Source of the DNA: a bacterium UBP9_UBA1432
GTDB lineage: Bacteria; Vulcanimicrobiota; Xenobia; Xenobiales; Xenobiaceae
Direction: 5' to 3'
DNA length: 5,735 nucleotides
Assembly: GCA_002329445.1 (NCBI GenBank)
Contig: DCTU01000443.1
Location: 6,373-12,107, forward strand
The position numbers were made by a program, and so were the translations under genes. Positions within the stretch are counted from its first letter, which is position 1, and each line of letters begins with the position of its first letter. This document shows positions 1 through 5,735 of the stretch, piece by piece. The notes below the pieces were generated by a model. That model did not search any database, had not been told where the DNA came from, and saw only the letters and a program-made list of their open reading frames with translations.

Positions 1-1488
1 CCGCCCCCTCCGATGGAGCAGGATCCGAACGGGAAGGAGAAGCCCCGCCAGAAGCCTCCTGAGCCCGAAGACAAGGGCGAGCAGGGCCAGCCCAAGCCCG
101 TGGCCCTGGTCCTCTTCCACGACGACTTCACTCCCACCGACGGCTTCTACTACTTCCGCCAGAAGACCATGAGCATGTTCAACGGAGCCCGCCTGGTGCC
201 TGATACGACGGGCCTGGCTGACCGGGACGTGCCCTCGCGCTTCCCGGCGGCGGGCCCCGAGGCCCAGCCCGGCGGAGTGGGCATCGTCCCCGAGCCCACC
301 GACTCCAGCCTGACGCGGACCGTCCGGACCACCGTCAACCTGATCATCGCCCACCCCCTGCCGATCGGCCTGATCAACCCGACCCGCATGGAAGCCAGCG
401 GGAACCCCGACCCCTACCACTTCGTCCGTGCCTACAAGGTCGAGTCCGCGGCCTTCATCGGAGATCTCTCGACATTGATGGGGCGCCGCGCCGGCAACCC
501 CCTGTGGTCACGGCAAGTGTGGTCCCACTACACCCGGACCCCGGAGGATCCGCGCTATCGCAGGCTGGCTACCGAGATCGTGGGCCGCCTGCAGGAGCAG
601 TATCGCGAGGACCCCCTGGCCCAGGCCGTGATGGTCAAGCTCTGGTTGGAGACCGAGGGGACCTACAGCCTCAGCCAGCGGATCCTGGACTCCGACGACG
701 CGGTGGCCCGGTTCCTGTTCGGAGACAAGGTGGGCTACTGCGTGCACTTCGCCCACGCGGCCACCCACCTGGTGCGCTCGTTGGGGATTCCGGCGCGCGT
801 GGCCACGGGCTACGCGGCGGATGCCCGCTACCGCTTCGAGGGGTCGGCCTTGCTGCTGCAGGACGCCAACTCGCACGCCTGGTGCGAGATCTACCTCGAA
901 GGGGTGGGATGGGTCCCGCTGGACGTCTCTCCGCAGCGCACCGACGCGCGGCCTCCCCCGCCCCCCGACGCCGACCTGCAACGGATGCTGGGGCAACTGG
1001 CCCGCAAGGAGGCTCCCAGCCAGGAAGGCCGGCCCCAGGCCAAGCGCGATCTGAACGCACTGGCACGCAAGGCTCTGGCCGTCCTGGCCCGCGGGGCAGG
1101 CATCCTCCTGGTCCTGGGCATCCTGGCCGCCGGGGTCGGAAAGGTCGTCCGCCGACTCGGCCCCTACGTCGGTCCGGAGAGCACGCGGACCCTGCGCACC
1201 TTCCGGGCCGCCTTGGACTGCCTGGCCGACGTGGGCGTCCTCCGGCCCTTCGGAGACACCCGCGAGCGCTTTGCCCGGGATCAGGGAAATCGCTTCGAAG
1301 CCCTGGCCCCACTGACCGAATTCCGCATGCGCGAGGCCCTGGGAGATCCCCGGAACCCCAGCCCGCCGGAAGCTCGAGAGCTGCTCGAGCACTACCGCAA
1401 CCTGGCCCGGCAGATCCGGCGGAGCACCCCCTTCTGGCGCCGCCTCCTGGGCCTGCTCAACCCCTTCTCCTGGCTCTTCGTCCGCTAG
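1..1488 (+). CDS. TgpA-like membrane-anchored transglutaminase-like protein, C-terminal part (5' end outside window)
   Basis: The frame is open to the left edge; the four codons before the first ATG (base 13) are all proline and continue a proline- and charge-rich linker, so that ATG is probably internal and the gene starts upstream. Residues are counted from that Met. About 31-150 resemble the beta-rich domain that precedes a transglutaminase core. The core spans about 195-310 and has the full Cys-His-Asp triad: Cys243 in GYCVHFA, His288 in NSHAWCEIYL, Asp304 in WVPLDVSP, with the family block GIPARVATGY between. A proline-rich spacer follows, then one membrane helix at about 354-376. A basic, helical tail (about 385-491) resembles DUF4129, a domain usually at the end of TgpA-like proteins. 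Known relatives have several N-terminal membrane helices (DUF3488) and a periplasmic core; that part would be off-window. Envelope protein or peptide crosslinking or hydrolysis is inferred; the substrate is unknown. The next gene, MoxR, supports the assignment. Confidence 0.88.
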   Translation, partial: PPPPMEQDPNGKEKPRQKPPEPEDKGEQGQPKPVALVLFHDDFTPTDGFYYFRQKTMSMFNGARLVPDTTGLADRDVPSRFPAAGPEAQPGGVGIVPEPTDSSLTRTVRTTVNLIIAHPLPIGLINPTRMEASGNPDPYHFVRAYKVESAAFIGDLSTLMGRRAGNPLWSRQVWSHYTRTPEDPRYRRLATEIVGRLQEQYREDPLAQAVMVKLWLETEGTYSLSQRILDSDDAVARFLFGDKVGYCVHFAHAATHLVRSLGIPARVATGYAADARYRFEGSALLLQDANSHAWCEIYLEGVGWVPLDVSPQRTDARPPPPPDADLQRMLGQLARKEAPSQEGRPQAKRDLNALARKALAVLARGAGILLVLGILAAGVGKVVRRLGPYVGPESTRTLRTFRAALDCLADVGVLRPFGDTRERFARDQGNRFEALAPLTEFRMREALGDPRNPSPPEARELLEHYRNLARQIRRSTPFWRRLLGLLNPFSWLFVR

Positions 1489-1500
1489 AGAACAAACCTC

Positions 1501-1505
1501 GGAGG
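1501..1505 (+). promoter_or_regulatory. Shine-Dalgarno that decides the TTG start of moxR
   Basis: GGAGG lies eight bases before the TTG at 1514, ideal spacing for initiation. No ATG or GTG occurs in this frame between the upstream stop codon and the first conserved MoxR residues, so the motif makes TTG the likely start. It sits in the 25-base gap after the transglutaminase stop, which is too short for an obvious terminator. Confidence 0.75.
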
Positions 1506-1513
1506 TCCCCGGC

Positions 1514-2524
1514 TTGAATACCAGCACCATCCCGGCCAATCGCGGCACGCTCCTGGACCAGGCCTACGAACTGGCCCAGACCCTGGAGAGACGCCTGCAA
1601 CACGCCATCCGCGGGCGGGAGGCGGTCATCGACCTGCTGCTGACCGCGCTCCTGGCGGACGGTCACGTCCTTCTGGAGGACTATCCGGGCTCGGGCAAGA
1701 CGACCCTGGCCAAGGCCCTGGGGGACTCGATCGAGGACGACCAGCCCCACGACGAGATCGTCGCCTTCCGCCGGATCCAGTTCACGCCGGATCTCCTGCC
1801 TTCGGACATCACCGGCGTGACGGTCTTCGACCCCGACACGGGCTCGTTCAGCTTCCGTCCGGGCCCCCTCTTCGCCCACATCGTCCTGGCGGACGAGATC
1901 AATCGCACCTCGCCCAAGGTCCAGGCGGCCATGCTCGAGGCCATGGCCGAGAAGCAGGTGACCGTCGACAACGTCTCCCACCCCTTGGACGAGCTCTTCT
2001 TCGTGGTGGCCACCCAGAACCCGCGCGACCAGGCCGGCACCTACCCGCTGCCGGTGGCCCAGCACGACCGCTTCCTCTTCAAGATCCGCATGGACTACAT
2101 CGAGAGGGAGGCCGAACTGGACGTCCTGCGCAGCGCCCGGGAGCGCCGGCAGGCCCCCGGCCAGGAACTGCCGCGGGTGAGCCGCTCGGCCGTGGTGCTG
2201 GCCCGCCGCACGGTCGAATCCTTCGTCCACGTGGACGAACGCATCCACACCTGCCTGGTGGACATGGCCCGCTCGATCCGCGAGTCGCCGCACGTCACCC
2301 AGGGCGTCTCGACGCGCAGCCTGGTGTTGATGCTGCCAGCCCTGCAGGCTTGCGCGTTGAAGCGAGGGCGGGACTACGTCACGGCGGAGGATGTGGCCTA
2401 CCTGGCTCCCTTCGTCTTCGCCCACCGCATGGAACTGGCACCGGGAATCGACGACGCCTCGGAGGTGATCCGCGAGTGCACCCGCCCGGCCATGGAGATC
2501 CTGACCCGCTCGACCCTGAGATGA
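1514..2524 (+). CDS. MoxR-family AAA+ ATPase
   Basis: This 336-residue cytoplasmic ATPase is the usual length for MoxR proteins. Walker A is PGSGKTT (58-64). The MoxR signature FRRIQFTPDLLPSDITG follows at about 85-101. Walker B is LADEIN (125-130), followed by the family's LEAMAEKQVTVD. Sensor 1 is ATQNP (166-170), with the typical GTYPLPVAQHDRFL after it. The lid domain carries STRS with a sensor-2-like Arg268 and ends in GRDYVTAEDV (285-294). All nucleotide-binding residues are present, so it should be active. Family members form hexameric rings and are thought to help assemble or mature partner proteins, often with DUF58 or von Willebrand domain proteins. No such partner is in the window. 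A short acidic stretch (about 72-81) before FRRIQF makes that loop slightly longer than usual. The gene starts with TTG behind a good ribosome site, 25 bases after the transglutaminase gene. Its TGA overlaps the next gene's ATG. Confidence 0.96.
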   Translation: MNTSTIPANRGTLLDQAYELAQTLERRLQHAIRGREAVIDLLLTALLADGHVLLEDYPGSGKTTLAKALGDSIEDDQPHDEIVAFRRIQFTPDLLPSDITGVTVFDPDTGSFSFRPGPLFAHIVLADEINRTSPKVQAAMLEAMAEKQVTVDNVSHPLDELFFVVATQNPRDQAGTYPLPVAQHDRFLFKIRMDYIEREAELDVLRSARERRQAPGQELPRVSRSAVVLARRTVESFVHVDERIHTCLVDMARSIRESPHVTQGVSTRSLVLMLPALQACALKRGRDYVTAEDVAYLAPFVFAHRMELAPGIDDASEVIRECTRPAMEILTRSTLR

Positions 2525-4641
2525 GTCGGCTGAACCACCCCGCACCGGCAGCCTGCCGGGTCAGAAGCCTCCGGACGCCCCCCAGGGCACCTGCTGCCTG
2601 GCGGGTTGCCCTGCTCTTCATGCTGATGTCGCTCGTGCTGGGAATCCTCACGCTGCCGGCCCTGGCCCGCGACCCGGCCGCGTCCTCCGACCCGCCCACG
2701 GCGGAGGAGATGGCGGGCCTGATCGACCGGCCAGAGAACCTGGTCGCCTGGCGGGAACTGGCGGATCGGGTCCTGGCCCGCGACCCCGAATCCTATGCGG
2801 GCCAGATCCTGATGGGCTTCGTGCTGCACCGCTCGGAAGGGGACCTCCCCCGAGCCCGCTTCCACCTCGAGAAGGGTCGAAAGCTGGCGTTGAGGGCCTC
2901 GGACCGGGGCATCTCGGAGGCCTTCCAGTTCTATGCCCTGGCCCTTTTCGAGTTGCGCCTGGTCCTGGCGGAGATGGACCGCTACCAGGACCAGTTGGCC
3001 ATCCTGGAGGAGTTCGCCCGCCTGCGAGGAGGGCCCGTGGTGGCCGCCGAGTTCGCCTGGCCTTTGATGAAGCTGGACCGCGAGATCGAGGCCCGCGAGA
3101 AGCTCTCCCAGGCTTTTGGAAGTGGCGACCCGGTGGCCCGGATCGTCGCCTGGAACAGCCTGGGTGCCCTGGAGATGGAGTACGGCAACGCCCAGGCCTC
3201 CTACAACGCCTTCCAGAGCCTGCTGGCGGAGGCTCACCAGAACAACTGGCCGCTGGACTGCACCTATCTTCGCAACGCGGGAGAGGCCGCCCTGGCCCTG
3301 GGCAAGTACGACGAGGCCGAGCGCTACTTCCGGGAGGCCACCTCGGTCCCGTTCAATGACCAGACCTTCTCCAACCCCTACCTGGACCTGGCCGGGCTCT
3401 ACCTGACCCAGGCCCGCTATCCCGAGGCCCTGGAGGCCACCCGCCGGATGCACCAGTGGGCACGGGCCATCAAGCCCTTCCTGTACCAGCAGTCCATGGC
3501 CGACACCCAGCAGATGACCGGCGAGCTGCTGCTGGAGCTGGGCTATGTCGAAGAGGGCCTGCACCAGTTGGACCTGCTGGTCCAGCGGCCCGACCGGAGG
3601 GGCGGAACCTCCGGCACCAAGGACCAGGCCGAGGCCGGGAACCTGGTGGTGTGGCGCTCGGCCCTGCTGGCCTGGCGCGAGCGCCTGTCCGAACGCATGG
3701 CCTCCGCGCGGGGCCTGGAATGGTGGCGACTGGCCTTCCAGCGCCTGCAGTTGGGCTTGAAGGCCCGCGCCGCCGGGCGTCGGGTCGCCGCCCTGGCGGT
3801 GGCCAACGACCGGATCCAGGGCAGCCTCCGCCCCTATTGGGCCGGCTCGATCTCGATGGGCGAATGGTTCCGTCCCGACCTGGTCGAGCTGTATGGACCG
3901 GGTGTGACCGCCGCCGCCCTCCAGCAGCTCCGGCAGAATCCCCCGGAGAAGCTCCCGCTGGAGGAGCCCTTCCTGGAAGCCATCGACGCCGAAGTCGCCG
4001 CCCTGTCCGGAGACCGCTCGACGGCCCTGCAGCACCTGGAACGGGCCTTGGGCAGTCTTCCGGCGTCCGAATCCCTGCTGCGGGCCCGCCTTCACGCCCG
4101 CGCCGGACAGCTTCTGGAGGAGCGCGGCGACCGCGCCCAGGCCCTGACCCATTTCCAGATGGCCATGCAGAAGGCCCCGGGGATGTTGCGGACGGTGCGC
4201 GCCCGGTTGCCCGTGACCCTTCAGGGCGACAACAACCCGACCATGCGCGAGGTGGCCCGAAACCTGGGGCGCTCTCCGCGATTCCGCGGGGTCGGCGACG
4301 GTCTCCCCCTGCAGCTCTCGCTGGCCGGGGACCGGCTGGAAGCCCTCCTGTTGGGAACCGACGGGAGCGTTCTGGCTCGCGCGGTCGCCCCGCTCCAGCA
4401 GGACCTGCACCAGTCCGCGGCGGACCTGGTCGAGGACCTGCACAGCCAGGCCTTCTCCCCCCAGATCGACCTCAGCCAGGTCGACCTCAACAGCCTGGAC
4501 GGTTCGAACGCCTCGGGCTCGACCGCCAGCCAGAAGTTCCGAGAGATCTTCCGGACTCCCGGTCCCCACACCCGACACTCCATTCCCAGGGATCGGGTCG
4601 CTCGGATTGAAGACTCCTGTGCGATGGCGCGAATTCCCTGA
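2521..4641 (+). CDS. Exported TPR-repeat protein of unknown function
   Basis: This encodes 706 residues. The ATG overlaps the MoxR stop as ATGA. The open frame extends further back inside moxR, but that part is low-complexity Arg/Pro/Gly sequence and is a shadow. No good Shine-Dalgarno precedes the ATG, so coupling to MoxR translation is likely. A basic N-region and hydrophobic stretch (about 29-46) ending in LPALA-R look like a long signal peptide cleaved near residue 49; a membrane anchor is the alternative. TPR-like helical pairs follow, clearest at about 248-281 (ALGKYDEAERYFREA), 285-318, 326-358, 485-518 and 521-556. A non-TPR block at about 431-460 (SLRPYWAG, WFRPDLVELYGPG) interrupts them. 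A final domain at about 595-662 has predicted strands, a helix and a motif ending IDLSQVDLNSLDGS. The last 28 codons lose the gene's codon bias. It is probably a periplasmic or surface scaffold serving the MoxR/transglutaminase module; I do not recognise a named family. Confidence 0.87.
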   Translation: MSRLNHPAPAACRVRSLRTPPRAPAAWRVALLFMLMSLVLGILTLPALARDPAASSDPPTAEEMAGLIDRPENLVAWRELADRVLARDPESYAGQILMGFVLHRSEGDLPRARFHLEKGRKLALRASDRGISEAFQFYALALFELRLVLAEMDRYQDQLAILEEFARLRGGPVVAAEFAWPLMKLDREIEAREKLSQAFGSGDPVARIVAWNSLGALEMEYGNAQASYNAFQSLLAEAHQNNWPLDCTYLRNAGEAALALGKYDEAERYFREATSVPFNDQTFSNPYLDLAGLYLTQARYPEALEATRRMHQWARAIKPFLYQQSMADTQQMTGELLLELGYVEEGLHQLDLLVQRPDRRGGTSGTKDQAEAGNLVVWRSALLAWRERLSERMASARGLEWWRLAFQRLQLGLKARAAGRRVAALAVANDRIQGSLRPYWAGSISMGEWFRPDLVELYGPGVTAAALQQLRQNPPEKLPLEEPFLEAIDAEVAALSGDRSTALQHLERALGSLPASESLLRARLHARAGQLLEERGDRAQALTHFQMAMQKAPGMLRTVRARLPVTLQGDNNPTMREVARNLGRSPRFRGVGDGLPLQLSLAGDRLEALLLGTDGSVLARAVAPLQQDLHQSAADLVEDLHSQAFSPQIDLSQVDLNSLDGSNASGSTASQKFREIFRTPGPHTRHSIPRDRVARIEDSCAMARIP

Positions 4642-4653
4642 CCGCCACGCCCC

Positions 4654-4659
4654 GGGGAG
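4654..4659 (+). promoter_or_regulatory. Shine-Dalgarno of the oxidoreductase gene
   Basis: GGGGAG ends eight bases before the ATG at 4668. It supports that start and shows that the gene does not depend on coupling to the TPR gene 26 bases upstream. Confidence 0.65.
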
Positions 4660-4667
4660 CTGACGCG

Positions 4668-5234
4668 ATGGACAGAGACGGGTTCCGATCCTTCAACCGA
4701 TTCATGATCTGGATGTGGCACGCCGGCCTGGGCGGCCCCATGAACCTGACCCATCGCCTGACGGGCCGGATCATGGTCCTGGGAACGGTCGGCCGCAAGA
4801 GCGGCGAGATGCGCCGAACCCCCCTGAACTACTCGCCTTGCGGCGACTCGATCCTGGCCCTGGCGGGCTTCGGGGGGCGGACCGACTGGCTGAAGAATCT
4901 CCAGGCGCATCCCTTCGCCGAAGTCTGGCTTCCCGACGGCTCGTGGCTGGCCCGAGCCGAGGAGATCCAGGACCCCCAGGAGCGCCTGGACGCCATCCGC
5001 CGCGTGCTGAAGGACTCGGGCTTTGCCGCCAAGGTCTTCGCCGGAATCGATCCCCGGCGCTGTGACCAGGAGACCCTGCGCCGCCACACCGAGCCCTACC
5101 GCGCGGTGCGTCTGCGACTGCTGGAGCCGTTGCCCGAGCCCGAAGAGATGAAGGTGGGCCGCGCCGCCCGCACCGGCCTGGGCGTCGGTCTGGGGATCTC
5201 GCTGGCCTGGGCCTGGTTCAGCCGGAAGGATTAA
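4668..5234 (+). CDS. Deazaflavin (F420)-dependent nitroreductase-family oxidoreductase-like protein
   Basis: This encodes 188 residues. The central part matches the Ddn-like split-barrel family (F420H2-dependent quinone or nitro reductases): VLGTVGRKSGEMRRTPLNY at about 37-55 contains the cofactor-phosphate loop GRKSG, and AGFGGRTDWLKNLQAHPFAEVWL at about 66-88 matches the conserved W-NL-A-P strand-turn region. Family members are usually about 130-160 residues and use reduced F420, though some relatives bind FMN or heme. The substrate cannot be read from sequence, and whether this organism makes F420 is not shown here. The N-terminus is aromatic and amphipathic (NRFMIWMW, 10-17), as in members that lie on the membrane. 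The C-terminus (about 155-188) is extended by an acidic stretch and a short glycine-rich hydrophobic segment (GLGVGLGISLAWAW) before SRKD, possibly a tail anchor. Start choice rests on the Shine-Dalgarno eight bases upstream. Its TAA shares TTAA with the stop of the converging gene. No functional link to the MoxR module is evident. Confidence 0.87.
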   Translation: MDRDGFRSFNRFMIWMWHAGLGGPMNLTHRLTGRIMVLGTVGRKSGEMRRTPLNYSPCGDSILALAGFGGRTDWLKNLQAHPFAEVWLPDGSWLARAEEIQDPQERLDAIRRVLKDSGFAAKVFAGIDPRRCDQETLRRHTEPYRAVRLRLLEPLPEPEEMKVGRAARTGLGVGLGISLAWAWFSRKD

Positions 5235-5735
5235 GCCTGGGGCGCTTCCTCAGGTGCGTCCCGGACCGTCTCCGGAGACGCTGCAGGTGTCTGGTCGGCG
5301 GACTCCTGCGCGGAGGGGGAGCGCTCCGCCAGCATCCGGGCGGCCACTCCGACGGCCACGCCACTGGCAATTCCGACCCCGGCGCCCACCATGCCCCCCA
5401 GGATCCCACCCGCCACCGGCCCGTAACGTCGGGTTTCGAAGGTGTCCGAGACGTTCTGCATCTGCGGCGTGCCATCCCGCCCCAGGACCGGAGCCTCGCG
5501 GTAGACCGGAGAGCTTCCGTGGCTCCAGTCGTCGTGCCAGGGGTAGAAGAAGTCGTAGTGGTCCGAAGGGATCTCCCCCAGGTAGCGATGCTCGGTGACC
5601 GGGACGCTCCAGGTCCGCGAATGGACCTCCTGGGCAGCCATCTCGCGCCCTCCGGCCACCGCTCCCAGGACGGCCCCGGCTCCGGCCCCCACGACGGCCC
5701 CACCCAGGACGGCGTTGCCGGCCAGGTTGCGGACC
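5231..5735 (-). CDS. Glycine-zipper protein, C-terminal part (5' end outside window)
   Basis: The frame runs right to left and stays open to the window edge; the codons before the first possible start, a GTG at 5692-5690, continue a glycine/alanine pattern (AGNAVLGGAVVGAGAG). The true start is therefore probably beyond 5735. Strong G/C third positions mark this frame over an overlapping open frame on the same strand. Counting from the GTG, a first glycine-zipper hydrophobic stretch ends near residue 15. A polar, aromatic middle follows (about 16-90), with SDHYDFFYPWHDDWSHG. A second zipper stretch lies at about 91-121 (GPVAGGILGGMVGAGVGIASG). The last 30 or so residues are acidic, Pro/Ala-rich and probably disordered. 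Glycine-zipper segments typically insert in or pack against membranes, often in outer-membrane or surface lipoproteins. Two such segments suggest a hairpin-like membrane protein with an exposed middle loop. I do not recognise the family, and no function is proposed. Confidence 0.74.
   Translation of the reverse strand, partial: VRNLAGNAVLGGAVVGAGAGAVLGAVAGGREMAAQEVHSRTWSVPVTEHRYLGEIPSDHYDFFYPWHDDWSHGSSPVYREAPVLGRDGTPQMQNVSDTFETRRYGPVAGGILGGMVGAGVGIASGVAVGVAARMLAERSPSAQESADQTPAASPETVRDAPEEAPQA

Noticed and set aside
508..1548. Long open frames on both strands over the transglutaminase core (plus 504-1517, minus 508-1548 and 671-1312)
   Set aside because: They are shadows rich in Arg, Gly and Pro or low in structure. 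The frame with the Cys-His-Asp triad is clearly the real one.
2350..2520. Upstream in-frame extension of the TPR gene into moxR
   Set aside because: The extra 57 residues are Arg/Pro/Gly low-complexity and come from another frame of conserved MoxR sequence. The ATG at 2521 precedes a proper signal peptide.
1457..2545. A 362-codon minus-strand open frame opposite moxR
   Set aside because: Same cause: mirror of a high-GC gene. The plus frame has every MoxR motif.
2398..4578. A 726-codon open frame on the minus strand opposite the TPR gene
   Set aside because: It is codon-aligned with the plus-strand gene, so its stops would need TTA, CTA or TCA codons there, which high-GC genes rarely use. 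The translation is Gly/Gln/Val-rich with no domain, while the plus strand has a signal peptide, TPRs and good codon bias.
4607..4636. Possible sigma70-type promoter (TTGAAG, then GAATTC) before the oxidoreductase gene
   Set aside because: The -35 matches four of six bases but the -10 is poor, so the match alone does not justify an annotation.
5267..5280. Perfect 14-base palindrome CGTCTCCGGAGACG just past the convergent stops, as a possible terminator
   Set aside because: It would form only a five-pair stem with a four-base loop and has no T run on either side. It lies within well-biased coding sequence of the minus-strand gene, so chance is the simplest explanation.
5218..5703. A 161-codon minus-strand frame overlapping the glycine-zipper gene
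   Set aside because: It is Arg/Ser/Thr/Pro-rich with no recognisable pattern. The neighbouring frame has strong G/C third positions, ordered hydrophobic segments and an open 5' continuation.

Overview
The window is about two thirds G+C, has densely packed genes and strongly prefers G or C at third codon positions. Its proteins are rich in Arg, Ala and Leu and poor in Lys. This fits a free-living, high-GC bacterium. The gene mix (TgpA-like transglutaminase, MoxR ATPase, exported TPR protein, F420-type oxidoreductase) would suit Myxococcota, other former Deltaproteobacteria or Planctomycetota, but nothing here fixes the phylum. I see no tRNA, rRNA, CRISPR array, insertion sequence or phage gene.

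Layout. Positions 1-4641 hold three tightly spaced plus-strand genes. The first is the C-terminal part of a membrane-anchored transglutaminase-like protein (1-1488), whose reading frame runs off the left edge. Next is a MoxR-family AAA+ ATPase (1514-2524) with a TTG start behind a clear Shine-Dalgarno. Its stop overlaps the ATG of the third gene, an exported TPR-repeat protein (2521-4641). After 26 bases comes a plus-strand deazaflavin (F420)-dependent oxidoreductase-like protein (4668-5234). It meets, tail to tail, a minus-strand glycine-zipper protein (5231 to beyond 5735). The two stop codons share one TTAA.

How the genes may work together. MoxR ATPases are commonly encoded beside DUF58 and TgpA-like transglutaminase genes. 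The ATPase is thought to act as a chaperone-like remodeller for assembly or maturation of cell-envelope proteins. Here the transglutaminase and MoxR are adjacent and the TPR protein is translationally coupled to MoxR, so an envelope-related module of at least three genes is likely. Its DUF58 or von Willebrand members, if present, lie left of the window. The oxidoreductase has its own Shine-Dalgarno and no obvious link to the module. The glycine-zipper protein is on the opposite strand and so is transcribed separately.

The most notable local signals are a sharp loss of codon bias in the last 28 codons of the TPR gene, a C-terminal non-TPR domain in the same protein, the two-zipper architecture of the last gene, and the four-base convergent stop overlap. 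No clearly new biological system is visible. The window looks like a variant MoxR/transglutaminase envelope operon with an uncharacterised TPR partner.
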